Source: an uncultured Spartobacteria bacterium
GTDB lineage: Bacteria > Verrucomicrobiota > Verrucomicrobiia > Chthoniobacterales > Terrimicrobiaceae
Reading direction: 5' to 3'
DNA: 64,000 nt
NCBI GenBank assembly: GCA_937919825.1
Contig: CALFPA010000091.1
Location: 1-64,000, forward strand
The first letter of the stretch is position 1; each line of letters opens with the position of its first letter. Shown in pieces: positions 11,340 through 20,677 of this stretch. Made by a program: the position numbers and the translations under genes. The notes under the pieces were generated by a model. That model was not told the origin of the DNA. It did no database searches and saw only the letters and a list, made by a program, of their open reading frames with translations.

Positions 11340-11887
11340 AGACGCTGATCGACCTGGCGGCTCTCTTCATCGGGGTCGTGTTGGCTTTTATCATCCAGCA
11401 CGCGATGCCGCCGATGGATGGCATGCACGGGGCTCATATTTTGTTGGTGCCGCTGGTTTTTTTCTACTCGGCGATGGTCTTGCCCTTCCCGGCGATGCTT
11501 GTCGCCGCGGTCTACACCGGGTTTTTGAGCGACCTCATGTATCTGCATGTCGTGGGTGGAAAGGTTGAAATCCCGATCGGCTTCTCTATTCTCTACTTCA
11601 TGTCCACCGGCTGTGTCGCCAATGGGTTCAAACCCGCCATGAGGGAAGGTAATGTCTTGCCTTTCGTTCTCACGAGCGCCCTCGGCACATCGCTCTATCT
11701 TTTCATCCAATTCGCGGTGATCACCTGGCAACGGGGAGACTTCATTTGGGAAAATGCCATCGCTTGGCGCATTTTAGCGCCCGGAGTCATGGCGGCGCTC
11801 ATCGCGCCATTGTTCTACTGGACCCTTTCTCACATGGATCGTTTGCTTCCCGATGGCTCCCGCAAAGCGAGGACCATCAAGAGATGA
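11336..11887 (+). CDS. mreD: Rod-shape determining membrane protein MreD
   Basis: 183 residues, very hydrophobic, with about five membrane segments (for example DLAALFIGVVLAFIIQHAMP, LLVPLVFFYSAMVLPFPAML and VMAALIAPLFYWTLSHM). Sequence conservation in MreD is low; the call rests on size, topology and position between mreC and mrdA, with 4-base overlaps on both sides. It is part of the elongasome in the inner membrane. Confidence 0.85.
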   Translation: MKTLIDLAALFIGVVLAFIIQHAMPPMDGMHGAHILLVPLVFFYSAMVLPFPAMLVAAVYTGFLSDLMYLHVVGGKVEIPIGFSILYFMSTGCVANGFKPAMREGNVLPFVLTSALGTSLYLFIQFAVITWQRGDFIWENAIAWRILAPGVMAALIAPLFYWTLSHMDRLLPDGSRKARTIKR

Positions 11888-14145
11888 AGCGAACCCGCTC
11901 CGGATCACGCATCCTTTTTCTTGCTTTGCTGGTGTTGGTCGCGATGGGCGCCATCACATGGCGGCTTTGGGAAGTTCAAGTCCTCAAAGGGTCCGAATAC
12001 GCCTCACGCGTCAGCAGCGGCTCGCAAGTGACTGTCCGACTCCCCGCCGTCCGCGGCGAAATCCTCGATCGCAACGGGATCAAACTCGTCGAAAACCGCG
12101 CCAGCTTCGAAGTGGATTTCTACCTCCCCGACATGGTCCGCGCCTATAAGGAAGCCAAGGGGGCCGTTCCGATGGTCAGCTACCGTGGCAAGGTCCACAA
12201 CATGCCCCGCGATCTCAAAGAGGCCGATGTCGTCAAAATTGTTTCCGAAACCGTCATCCCCAGACTCGAGGAAATTGGCGTCGCCAAGGATTACAGCGCC
12301 AATGCTCTTCAGATCCACTACCGCACCAATCGGGAAGTTCCCTACAATTACCGCCAAGACCTGAACTTCGATGAGATGGCTCTCTTTTCGGAAAAAAACC
12401 TCGGCCTCGCCGGAGTGAGTGTCAGCGTCAAGCCCGTGCGTTGGTATGTTTACGGCTCCGTGGCCGCCCACATCCTCGGATATGTCGGGTCCCCGCGCGA
12501 CCTCGATAAACTCCCCGACCTGCGCTCTTTCAACTTTTACGAGCCCGATGTCGAAGGAAAGGCCCAGATCGAGCTTTCGATGAACGAACACCTCAAGGGC
12601 AAGCCCGGCGCCCGAATCCTTCGTCGCAACGCCAAAGGCGTGATCGAAGGCGAAAGCAGCCGACGCGAACCAGTCCAAGGAAATAATGTTCACCTGACTC
12701 TTGATGCAAAAATCCAAGCGATCGCCGAAGAAGCCCTGCGCGTCGTCGGTCGCGGAGCCGCCGTGGTGCTCGATCCGCGCAATGGCGACATCCTCGCGAT
12801 GGCCTCCGTGCCGTCCTACGATCCGAATGTTTTCATCCCTTCGATCTCCGCAACGGATTGGAAAAATATTAACAAGGAAGAAACCAATCCCATGGTCAAC
12901 CGCGCCATCAGTGCCTACGCGCCAGGCTCCACCTATAAAATTCCCATCGCCCTCGCCGGCATGCGTGCGGGCCTCGAGGACAAATCCTTCTCCTGCTACG
13001 GAGGCGTTCAATACGGCGACAAATACATGCGCTGCTGGATCGCGGAAAAAAAACGCACCCACGGCCAACTCTCTCTCGAGGACGCCATCAAGGTTTCCTG
13101 CAATGCCTACTTCTACCAATTCGGCAACGCCGCCGGCATCGAGCAAATCGTCGCCATCGGCAACATGCTCGGCCTCGGCCAAAAATCCGGCATTCCCATC
13201 TCTGGCGAATCCCCGGGCGTCCTTCCCGGCCCCGAGTGGTTGAACAATATTAATCCCCGCGCGCGCTGGTCGAATGGCCTCACCGCGAACACCGCCATCG
13301 GACAAGGCGATGTCCTTGCCTCCCCGCTTCAAATGGCCGTCGTCACCGCCGCTCTGGCTAATGGCGGCACCGTTTACTACCCTCGACTCATCGACCGCAT
13401 CGTTTCGCAGGACGGCAAAGTCGTTCAACAAGACCCTCCCCGCGTGCGCTCAAATCTTCTCACCGATGCCGGACTCACCGCCGAGCAAATCGAACATGTC
13501 CGTCGAGGCATGTGGAATGTCGTCAATGAGGGCGGCGGCACCGCAGGCCGCGCCAAAAACTCGGACATTCCCACCGCTGGAAAAACCGGCACAGCCCAGT
13601 TCTGGCGGTCCGGAGTGAAAGACAACCACACTTGGTTCATCTCTTTCGCCCCTTTCGAAAACCCGGAGTATGTCGTCGTGGTGTTTGTCCAAGGCGCGAA
13701 GTCCGGAGGCGGCGTCTCCGCCCCGATCGCCGCGAAAATTCTCGATGGAATCCAGAAATACAAAACCGGCAAGGAGGACATCCAACTCGCCGCACTGGAA
13801 CCCGCCAAGGGCAATTTCCTTTTCACCGAGAGCGTCGACTTCGGCCGCGATGTCGCCGCCACCAATAAACTCTTCGACGACGGCGAGACCGCCGAGAGCC
13901 CCTCGGCCACTGGCCAGGAAAACCGCCCCGCCGCCGAACCAACCGTGCGCGCCGATGCAGACGAAGCCGGCCGCGTGCAAAACAAAACCCAACCCCGTGT
14001 CGAAAAAGCCCAACCAGCCACCGCCGGAGCCCAGCCAGGCGCCGCCAAACCCAAATCCAATCCCATCGGAAACTTCTTCAATTTCCTCGGAGGAAAAAAA
14101 GAAAAGTCCAAGGAGACGAAGCCCGAGAAGAAAGAAAACCGATGA
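11884..14145 (+). CDS. mrdA: Penicillin-binding protein 2 (peptidoglycan transpeptidase)
   Basis: 753 residues; class B PBP that cross-links peptidoglycan during elongation. An N-terminal membrane anchor (about 10-28) precedes the pedestal with VRGEILDRNGIKLVENRASF. The transpeptidase motifs are STYK (Ser349, Lys352), SCN (Ser405) and KTGT (Lys567). The pedestal holds a long insert after DFYLPDMVRAYKEAKG. After the catalytic domain comes a tail of about 130 residues rich in Ala, Pro, Lys and Glu, ending in GGKKEKSKETKPEKKENR, which is not typical of PBP2. The ATG at 11884 overlaps mreD. The tail end overlaps the unresolved 5' part of the RNase gene region. Confidence 0.95.
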   Translation: MKRTRSGSRILFLALLVLVAMGAITWRLWEVQVLKGSEYASRVSSGSQVTVRLPAVRGEILDRNGIKLVENRASFEVDFYLPDMVRAYKEAKGAVPMVSYRGKVHNMPRDLKEADVVKIVSETVIPRLEEIGVAKDYSANALQIHYRTNREVPYNYRQDLNFDEMALFSEKNLGLAGVSVSVKPVRWYVYGSVAAHILGYVGSPRDLDKLPDLRSFNFYEPDVEGKAQIELSMNEHLKGKPGARILRRNAKGVIEGESSRREPVQGNNVHLTLDAKIQAIAEEALRVVGRGAAVVLDPRNGDILAMASVPSYDPNVFIPSISATDWKNINKEETNPMVNRAISAYAPGSTYKIPIALAGMRAGLEDKSFSCYGGVQYGDKYMRCWIAEKKRTHGQLSLEDAIKVSCNAYFYQFGNAAGIEQIVAIGNMLGLGQKSGIPISGESPGVLPGPEWLNNINPRARWSNGLTANTAIGQGDVLASPLQMAVVTAALANGGTVYYPRLIDRIVSQDGKVVQQDPPRVRSNLLTDAGLTAEQIEHVRRGMWNVVNEGGGTAGRAKNSDIPTAGKTGTAQFWRSGVKDNHTWFISFAPFENPEYVVVVFVQGAKSGGGVSAPIAAKILDGIQKYKTGKEDIQLAALEPAKGNFLFTESVDFGRDVAATNKLFDDGETAESPSATGQENRPAAEPTVRADADEAGRVQNKTQPRVEKAQPATAGAQPGAAKPKSNPIGNFFNFLGGKKEKSKETKPEKKENR

Positions 14146-14401
14146 TCTTCCCGCCGCCGAGTCCAACACCCCAGCTCCTGCAATCCCTCAGGAAATCCCA
14201 GCCCCTCCCCCGCCGGACGCCCCCACTTCTTCCGACGCTGCGCCCCAATCCGGGGAACAACCCCGCCGCCGAAATCGCCGAGGACGCCGGGGTCGCGGAC
14301 GCCGTCACTCTCAAACCCCGCCTCAGGACACATCCACTTCCAACCAAGCGGTCGCCGCTCCGGCTCTGACCAAAACTTCAACACCCAAACCCGAAAAACC
14401 C

Positions 14402-15979
14402 ATGCTAGTAGAAGCCGTAAAAAGACTTTTAGGCCTGAAGAAAAAAACAGGCATCAAACTCATCGTTAGTTGCGAGAAACTCGAGAAACGCGTCGCGCTT
14501 CTCGAGAACAACCGCCTCGAGGAATATACCATCGAACGCGAGACCGACCGGAACATCGTCGGCAGCATTTACAAAGGCAAAGTCCGCAACATCGAGCCAG
14601 GCATCAAGGCGATGTTCGTCGACATCGGATTCGAGAAAAATGCGTTTCTCCAATTCTGGGATGCCATCCCCGCCGCACTCGACAGCGGAATCGAAACGAT
14701 CAACCGCGCAGGCGGCAACAAAAAGAAAGCCCCTCGCATCACTCACAAGGATGTGCCGAATATCTATCCAGTCGGCTCCGATGTTTTGGTGCAGGTGAAA
14801 AAAGGCCCGATCAGCAACAAGGGCCCGCGCATCACAACCGATATCAGTCTCGCCGGCCGCTACCTCGTTTTGATGCCGTTCAATGACCAGTTTGGTATCT
14901 CCCGCAAAATCGAGGATCCGAAAGAGCGCGACCGCCTCCGCACCATTCTCCGCGAACTCGATGTCCCCGAGGGAATGGGCATCATCATGCGAACTGTCGG
15001 GGCCGGCCAGCGCGCCCGCTATTTCGTGCGCGATCTCAGCCTGCTGCTCGAGCAGTGGGCGCAAGTCCAAAGCGGCATGGATCAAAAACAGGCACCGGCC
15101 TGCCTCTTTGAAGAACCCGACCTCGTCGAGCGCACCGTGCGCGATTTTCTCACCGACGAAGTGGATGCCATCATCGTCGATGATGCCAAGTCCGTGGAGC
15201 GCATGCAGGACATCGTCGGCCATATTTCGAAGCGCGCGAAAAAATCCATCCAGCACTACACCGGCGCCCAGCCGATCTTCGAGTGCTTCGGCGTGAAGGC
15301 CCAGATCGAGGCCGCTTTCCACCGCCAAGTCTGGCTCCCGTGCGGCGGCTACATCGTCATCGATGAAACCGAGGCGATGATCGCCGTGGATGTGAACACC
15401 GGCCGGAACAAAGGCGCGAAGGACATGGAAAAAACCATCCTTCAAACCAACCTCGAAGCCGCCGAGGAAATCGCCCGCCAACTCCGCCTCCGCAATATCG
15501 GCGGACTCATCGTTGCCGACTTCATCGACATGAAGAACCGCAGGGACCAGCAAGCCGTCTACCAGCGCGTCAAGGACCGCCTCAAGCGCGACAAAGCCCG
15601 CACTCATGTGCTGCCGATCTCCCAACTCGGCCTCATGGAAATGACCCGCCAGCGCGCCAACGAATCCCTCGCCAGCACGCTCTTCATGCCCTGCCCGCAC
15701 TGCTCCGGCAAAGGCGTCATCAAGAGCCCCATGACCATGAGCGTGGAACTCCAGCGCTCCCTCCACTCCGTCATGCGCAAACATCAGGAGAGCATTCACG
15801 AGATTCGCGTCACCGTTCATCCCGACCTGCTCGCCCGACTCCGGACGGACGATGAAGACCACCTCATCGACATCGAGCGCCGCTACGCGGGCCGCTTGAT
15901 TTTCCGCGCCGACCCGACCTTCCATCAGGAAAAATTCGTCATCGCCAACGCCCAAACCGGAGAGGAACTCAAAGCCTAA
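14402..15979 (+). CDS. rng: Ribonuclease E/G family protein
   Basis: 525 residues from the only canonical start in this part of the frame. Endoribonuclease for rRNA/mRNA processing. Visible: S1 domain (NIVGSIYKGKVRNIEPGIKA, MFVDIGFEKNAFLQF), the RNase H/DNase I-like catalytic core with IDETEAMIAVDVNTG and GGLIVADFIDM (the two metal-binding Asp regions), and the Zn-link CPHCSGKG. Length is close to RNase G. No Shine-Dalgarno lies before 14402. The frame stays open upstream and encodes, in the otherwise empty 14146-14401, a Pro/Ala-rich stretch with an Arg-rich block ([15 protein letters not shown]), so the true N-terminus may be longer (see findings). Probably the last gene of the mre operon. 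Confidence 0.9.
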   Translation: MLVEAVKRLLGLKKKTGIKLIVSCEKLEKRVALLENNRLEEYTIERETDRNIVGSIYKGKVRNIEPGIKAMFVDIGFEKNAFLQFWDAIPAALDSGIETINRAGGNKKKAPRITHKDVPNIYPVGSDVLVQVKKGPISNKGPRITTDISLAGRYLVLMPFNDQFGISRKIEDPKERDRLRTILRELDVPEGMGIIMRTVGAGQRARYFVRDLSLLLEQWAQVQSGMDQKQAPACLFEEPDLVERTVRDFLTDEVDAIIVDDAKSVERMQDIVGHISKRAKKSIQHYTGAQPIFECFGVKAQIEAAFHRQVWLPCGGYIVIDETEAMIAVDVNTGRNKGAKDMEKTILQTNLEAAEEIARQLRLRNIGGLIVADFIDMKNRRDQQAVYQRVKDRLKRDKARTHVLPISQLGLMEMTRQRANESLASTLFMPCPHCSGKGVIKSPMTMSVELQRSLHSVMRKHQESIHEIRVTVHPDLLARLRTDDEDHLIDIERRYAGRLIFRADPTFHQEKFVIANAQTGEELKA

Positions 15980-16021
15980 AACACCCGATCTTCGCGAGCG
16001 GGAAAATTTCGGTTTTTTCGC

Positions 16022-16049
16022 TTGCAAGACAAAGAGTGATCCCTAGTCT
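16022..16049 (+). promoter_or_regulatory. Probable rpsL promoter
   Basis: TTGCAA (16022-16027), 16 bases, TAGTCT (16044-16049), about 80 bases before rpsL. The -35 lies in a weak inverted repeat formed with 15994-16000 (GCGAGCG/CGCTTGC); no T-run follows, so it is not read as a terminator. Confidence 0.4.
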
Positions 16050-16127
16050 CCACCCTCCCGCAAGGTGTTGGGGGAATGCCGAAGCCGCATTCCCGCCGCG
16101 TCACGCGTGTTAGAAAACGATTCGAGA

Positions 16128-16538
16128 ATGCCAACCATCAATCAACTCGTCCGCAAAGGACGCCAGAAAACCAAAATCAAATCGAAGTCGCCAGCGCTGG
16201 TGAATTGCCCTCAGCGTCGCGGCGTCTGTGTGCAGGTCATGACCCGCACACCCAAGAAGCCCAACTCCGCTCTCCGCAAGGTTGCCAAGGTTCGACTCAC
16301 AAATGGCCAAGAAGTCATCGCCTACATTCCCGGCGAAGGCCACAATCTCCAAGAGCACTCGATCGTCCTCGTTCGCGGCGGCAAGGTGAAAGACCTTCCC
16401 GGCGTGCGCTACCACATCGTGCGAGGAACACTCGACAGCCTCGGGGTTGACGGTCGCCGCCGCGGTCGTTCGAAATACGGAGCCAAGCGTCCGAAGCCCG
16501 GCCAGGAAGACAAGGCAGCCAAGGGCAAAAAGAAATAA
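16128..16538 (+). CDS. rpsL: Ribosomal protein uS12
   Basis: 136 residues, with a basic C-terminal extension ([12 protein letters not shown]). Decoding-centre protein of the 30S subunit. Conserved segments: [29 protein letters not shown] (the streptomycin-linked Lys region), [12 protein letters not shown] and [19 protein letters not shown]. The ATG at 16128 (MPTINQ) is the universal start; an upstream in-frame extension to 16065 is discounted. First gene of the str cluster. Confidence 0.98.
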   Translation: MPTINQLVRKGRQKTKIKSKSPALVNCPQRRGVCVQVMTRTPKKPNSALRKVAKVRLTNGQEVIAYIPGEGHNLQEHSIVLVRGGKVKDLPGVRYHIVRGTLDSLGVDGRRRGRSKYGAKRPKPGQEDKAAKGKKK

Positions 16539-16559
16539 TCAACAGAATTCTTATTCATT

Positions 16560-17033
16560 ATGTCACGCCGCCGCAGAGTTATTCATAAAGAAGTCAAAAA
16601 GGACGCCCGCTACGCGAGCCCCGTTGTCGCCAGCCTCATCAGCACCGTCATGCGCGAGGGCAAAAAATCGACAGCTGAGCGTATTGTTTACACCGCCATC
16701 GAAAAAACCCGCGAGGGCACCGACACCATCGATCCTCTTGAGACCCTTAACAAGGCCCTCGAGAATGTGAAGCCCCGGCTCGAGGTGAAGTCCCGCCGCG
16801 TCGGTGGAGCCACTTATCAAGTGCCGATGGAAGTTCCCGCCGCCCGCCAAGTTTCCCTCGCCATGCGTTGGCTCGTGACTTTCGCGAACAACCGCAAGGG
16901 AGTTCCGATGGAGAACGCCCTCGCCTACGAGCTCAAAGACGCAGCCGCCGGCCAAGGCAATGCGATCAAGAAGCGCGACGACATGCACAAGATGGCTCAG
17001 GCCAATCGGGCTTTCGCGCACTTCCGCTGGTAG
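16560..17033 (+). CDS. rpsG: Ribosomal protein uS7
   Basis: 157 residues, family length. Primary 16S-binding protein that nucleates the 30S head. Recognised by MSRRRRVIHKEVKKDARY at the N-terminus, TAIEKTREGTDTIDPLETLN, KSRRVGGATYQVPMEV and the C-terminal KKRDDMHKMAQANRAFAHFRW region. 21 bases after rpsL, so co-transcribed; a clear hairpin terminator follows at 17050. Confidence 0.98.
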   Translation: MSRRRRVIHKEVKKDARYASPVVASLISTVMREGKKSTAERIVYTAIEKTREGTDTIDPLETLNKALENVKPRLEVKSRRVGGATYQVPMEVPAARQVSLAMRWLVTFANNRKGVPMENALAYELKDAAAGQGNAIKKRDDMHKMAQANRAFAHFRW

Positions 17034-17049
17034 CATGATTTTCCCAAGC

Positions 17050-17089
17050 GGGCGGTTTTTTCCCCACAGGAAAAACCGCCCTCTTTTTT
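17050..17089 (+). terminator. Rho-independent terminator after rpsG
   Basis: GGGCGGTTTTTTCC (17050-17063), short loop, GGAAAAACCGCCC (17069-17081), then TCTTTTTT. It lies between rpsG and fusA, so the elongation factor gene may need its own promoter or depend on read-through. Confidence 0.85.
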
Positions 17090-17129
17090 ATCCACGAGTC
17101 CCGATTTTTTAAAAGAAACACAAAACACC

Positions 17130-19286
17130 ATGGCAGCCACGACCGACACCTCGAACCCAAACTCCCCCAACCGCGCTTTCCCTCTCGAGCGCACACGCAA
17201 CATCGGCATCGCCGCGCACATCGATGCCGGCAAAACCACTCTCACCGAGCGAATCCTTTTCTACACCGGCATGATCCACAAGATCGGTGAGGTGCACGAG
17301 GGCACGACCGTCACCGACTGGATGGAGCAAGAGCGCGAGCGCGGCATCACGATCACCTCCGCGGCCACCACTTGCTCGTGGATGCAACGCCTGGAGGAAG
17401 GCATCTACAAAGCCTACTCGGGAATCAAAATGCGAGTGAACATCATCGACACTCCAGGCCATGTGGACTTCACGGCCGAGGTCGAGCGCTCATTGCGCGT
17501 TCTCGATGGCGCAATCGCCGTGTTCTGCGGCGTCGCTGGCGTCCAACCCCAATCCGAAACCGTCTGGCGCCAAGCCACCAAATACGGAGTTCCCCGCATC
17601 GCGTTCGTCAATAAAATGGATCGCACCGGTGCGGATTTCGACAATGCCGTCAACTCCATGCGCCAAAAACTCGGCGCCAATGCCTGGCCAATCCTCATCC
17701 CTCTCGGCCGCGAGGACTACCTCAAGGGCCAGATCGATGTCATCAACCAGAAGGCCGTCATCTATCATGACAACGACGCGATGGGCTCCACCTACACCAT
17801 CGAAGAGATTCCCGAGGAAATGAAGGACACGGCCAAAGCCGCCTACGACGACCTCGTTTCCCAAATGTGCGACCTCGATGAGGAAATCGGCATGCTCTAC
17901 CTGGAGGAAAAACCCATCTCCATCGAGCAACTCAAGGCCGCCATCCGTCGCCAGACCATCGCGAACAAATTCGTCCCCGTCGCCGGCGGATCCGCCTTCA
18001 AAAATAAAGGCGTCCAATACCTTGTCGATGCCGTCATCGACTACCTCCCCGGCCCGCTCGACATCGCTCCAGCGAAAGGACAAAACCCCGACACCGCCGA
18101 GCCCATCGAAGTCGTTTCGAATGACAATGGGAAATTCTGCTCCCTTGCCTTCAAGCTCTGGAGCGATCCCTTCGTCGGAAAACTCGTTTTCTTCCGCGTT
18201 TACTCCGGCAAGCTCTCCAAGGGCGATACCGTTTACAATCCCCGAACCAACAAGCGCGAACGCATCAGCCGCCTCATCCAAATCCAAGCCGACAAGCGCG
18301 AAGATATCGATACCTGCTACTCCGGCGACATCGCCGCCATCGTCGGCATCAAAAACATCACGACCGGTGACACGCTCTGCGACGAAGATCACACCATCCT
18401 CCTCGAGCCACCATCCTTCCCCGACCCCGTCATCTCGATGGCTGTCGAACCAAAGACCAAGATCGACCAAGAAAAGATGGGCAATGCGCTCCAGCGCCTC
18501 GCTGAAGAGGATCCGACCTTCCGCGTCTTCACCAACGAGGAAACCGGTCAGACCATCATCGCCGGCATGGGCGAGCTCCACCTCGAGATCATTCGCGACC
18601 GCATGATGCGCGAGTTCAAGGTCGAGGCCAACTCCGGCAAACCCCAAATCGCTTACAAGGAAACCATCCTCAATCCAGCCGAAGGCGAAGGAAAACTCGT
18701 CAAGCAATCCGGCGGTCGTGGTCAATACGGCCATGTCGTTTGCAAAGTCCGTCCCAACGAACGCGGCAAAGGCCTCACGATCGAAAACAAAGTCGTCGGC
18801 GGAACCATTCCCAAGGAATTCATCCCAGCCGTCGAAAAAGGCTTCAAAGAGGCCGTCCTCAACGGCGTCGTCGCGGGCTACCCCGTCATCGATGTCCATG
18901 TGGACATCACCGATGGCTCCTACCACGATGTGGACTCGAACGAAATGGCCTTCAAAATGGCCGCTATTTTCGCACTCAAGGACGGTATGAAAAAAGCCAA
19001 GCCGATCCTTTTGGAGCCAATCATGAAGGTGGAAAATGTGACTCCAGACGAGTTCCAAGGCGACATCATGGGCGACCTCAACCGCCGCCGCGCCCGCATC
19101 CAAGGCATGGAAACCAAAGGCAACCTTTGCACCATCAACGCCGAAGTTCCGCTCGCGGAAATGTTCGGTTATGCCACAGCCATCCGATCCCTCTCGAAAG
19201 GCCGTTCCTCCTACTCGATGGAACCTTCGCACTTCGAAGAAGTCCCTGCTCAGGTCAAGGCCGCCATCCTCGAGCAGAAATCCTAA
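17130..19286 (+). CDS. fusA: Elongation factor G
   Basis: 718 residues. GTPase that drives ribosomal translocation. Motifs: [14 protein letters not shown] (G1), [11 protein letters not shown] (switch I), DTPGHVDFT (G3), [10 protein letters not shown] (G4), and the domain IV/V segments [29 protein letters not shown] and [15 protein letters not shown]. The N-terminus has about 20 extra residues before the G domain ([14 protein letters not shown]). tuf does not follow; a bidirectional terminator does. Separated from rpsG by a terminator. Confidence 0.97.
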   Translation: MAATTDTSNPNSPNRAFPLERTRNIGIAAHIDAGKTTLTERILFYTGMIHKIGEVHEGTTVTDWMEQERERGITITSAATTCSWMQRLEEGIYKAYSGIKMRVNIIDTPGHVDFTAEVERSLRVLDGAIAVFCGVAGVQPQSETVWRQATKYGVPRIAFVNKMDRTGADFDNAVNSMRQKLGANAWPILIPLGREDYLKGQIDVINQKAVIYHDNDAMGSTYTIEEIPEEMKDTAKAAYDDLVSQMCDLDEEIGMLYLEEKPISIEQLKAAIRRQTIANKFVPVAGGSAFKNKGVQYLVDAVIDYLPGPLDIAPAKGQNPDTAEPIEVVSNDNGKFCSLAFKLWSDPFVGKLVFFRVYSGKLSKGDTVYNPRTNKRERISRLIQIQADKREDIDTCYSGDIAAIVGIKNITTGDTLCDEDHTILLEPPSFPDPVISMAVEPKTKIDQEKMGNALQRLAEEDPTFRVFTNEETGQTIIAGMGELHLEIIRDRMMREFKVEANSGKPQIAYKETILNPAEGEGKLVKQSGGRGQYGHVVCKVRPNERGKGLTIENKVVGGTIPKEFIPAVEKGFKEAVLNGVVAGYPVIDVHVDITDGSYHDVDSNEMAFKMAAIFALKDGMKKAKPILLEPIMKVENVTPDEFQGDIMGDLNRRRARIQGMETKGNLCTINAEVPLAEMFGYATAIRSLSKGRSSYSMEPSHFEEVPAQVKAAILEQKS

Positions 19287-19300
19287 AACCCAAACCTCTC

Positions 19301-19342
19301 AACAAACGCCGGACCTTGGAAACAGGGCCCGGCGTTTTTGTT
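19301..19342. terminator. Bidirectional terminator between fusA and glycosyltransferase
   Basis: AACAAACGCCGG (19301-19312) pairs with CCGGCGTTTTTGTT (19329-19342). It has a T-rich 3' arm on the plus strand and an A-rich 5' arm, so it can serve fusA (plus) and the convergent GT4 gene (minus) alike. Confidence 0.75.
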
Positions 19343-19344
19343 GA

Positions 19345-20628
19345 CTACTCGCCGAAGAGGGATGCCAATCTCGCCTCAAGCTTTCGGCGAAGAACGGCGC
19401 GGGAAAAATATTTCAACCCGAGCTCATAATTTTTTACCGCCCAATCAGCCCGAATTTTTTCATCGGATAGAATCAGCCGGGTTTTCTCCACCGCCGCGCG
19501 GGTGACAATCTGGGACATACCGATCGTCTCGAATCCCAACGGGGCGATATCCCGGACGTATACAGCGTAATTGTTCACAAAAACCGGTTTGCCGAAATAA
19601 ACCGCCTCGAGGAATGCATTGCCAAAGCCCTCGTAGTGGCTCGGGTAGGTCACCAGGTCGGCATGGGGGTAGACATCAAAGAGGGTGTAAATTTTACGCC
19701 CGTCCGGGGTGATTCCACGGCTCTCGCCAACGCGGTCTGCGATGAATACAGCCTCAATGCCCGCATCGGCTATCCGCTCGTTGATGAGTTGCATGTAGTC
19801 GTTGCCCTCATCGCCAGCCGGGTGTGAAAGGACCAACTTCATCCGGGGATCACCCAACTGCCGGAGGAGGTCGATCGCGTGCTCGATCCCCTTGCGAGCC
19901 ACCACCCGGGTGGGCTGGAGAACAAGAATGTCGTCGTCCGAGAGGCCGATTTCCCTGCGAAGATCGGCGTTGTAGGCGTCGATTCCAGGCGGCGGGGTTT
20001 CGAAATCGAGCACATTTGGAATGAAGGTGGATGAAAGGCCGTAGCGGCGCGCGAGTTCCTTTTGAGCCATCGAATTGATGACCACATGCTCAATATGAAA
20101 GAGCGAAGGGGGAAAGGCCGCCATCAGGTAGTCCGATGCCGAGGTGGTTGTAAAACGCTCGCGCTCCCAAGTGAAATCGTGGTGGTGGGCGATGGTCGGG
20201 ATCCCCGTCTCCGCGATGAATTCCGTAATGGCGAGGCCCAGCGCAACATGCATCGGAATGGCCAGTGTATTCTGGGGAATAAGCAGGCCGATTTCAAAAC
20301 GATCGACAAAAGCATAAAGCTCATCCTTGAGCCGGTCTTTGATTCCGTTGATCAGGGCGGTTGTTCGACGGGAGCGGGTGATCTGGCCAAAAAGCTCCGC
20401 CTGGGACTCGAGCACTTCAGGGTGATTGAAAAATGCCAGCGGCACAAGCCGACTTCTCTCGGGAGGCGTATCGAGAAGTCCTCCCATCCAACAACACTCC
20501 GCCCCGGCCGCAGTCAACTCCTCCGCCCATTTACGGGCCTCGAGAGTCACCCCATCGGTGCCGTGAAATCTTGTGGAAACAAATCCAACGCGCCTAGGTA
20601 ATCGTGTGCAAGTAAGTCGAGGGCTCAT
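19345..20628 (-). CDS. GT4-family glycosyltransferase
   Basis: About 427 residues from the ATG at 20628; a GTG at 20649 is an alternative. GT-B fold features: N-terminal VGFVSTRFHGTDGVTLEARK (Gly-rich loop region), HHHDFTWERERF, LVLQPTRVVARKGIEHAIDL (start of the C domain), and the EX7E motif YEGFGNAFLEA followed by FGKPVFVN. It transfers a sugar from an activated donor; the acceptor is unknown. It is divergent from the GH13 phosphorylase and shares its HHHDF signature with the second GT4 of this island at 23042, so the two are probably related partners. Inferred to act in the glycosylglycerate-type pathway encoded here. Confidence 0.82.
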   Translation of the reverse strand: MSPRLTCTRLPRRVGFVSTRFHGTDGVTLEARKWAEELTAAGAECCWMGGLLDTPPERSRLVPLAFFNHPEVLESQAELFGQITRSRRTTALINGIKDRLKDELYAFVDRFEIGLLIPQNTLAIPMHVALGLAITEFIAETGIPTIAHHHDFTWERERFTTTSASDYLMAAFPPSLFHIEHVVINSMAQKELARRYGLSSTFIPNVLDFETPPPGIDAYNADLRREIGLSDDDILVLQPTRVVARKGIEHAIDLLRQLGDPRMKLVLSHPAGDEGNDYMQLINERIADAGIEAVFIADRVGESRGITPDGRKIYTLFDVYPHADLVTYPSHYEGFGNAFLEAVYFGKPVFVNNYAVYVRDIAPLGFETIGMSQIVTRAAVEKTRLILSDEKIRADWAVKNYELGLKYFSRAVLRRKLEARLASLFGE

Positions 20629-20677
20629 GAAGCAAGTCGCAGGTTGCACATGAGGACTGGTCAGTCAATCATCAGCT

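Noticed and set aside
13670-14141. RNase frame continuing back into mrdA
   Set aside because: This part overlaps the PBP2 coding sequence and has only Ser/Pro/Arg-rich shadow composition; only the part after 14146 is worth attention.
14429-16027. 532-codon open frame opposite RNase E/G
   Set aside because: Antisense shadow with no motif.
17086-17096. TTATCCACG, one mismatch from a DnaA box, near a possible origin
   Set aside because: A single site inside a terminator flank, with no cluster and no dnaA nearby.
17490-19232. 580-codon open frame opposite fusA
   Set aside because: Antisense shadow of EF-G; composition typical of such shadows.
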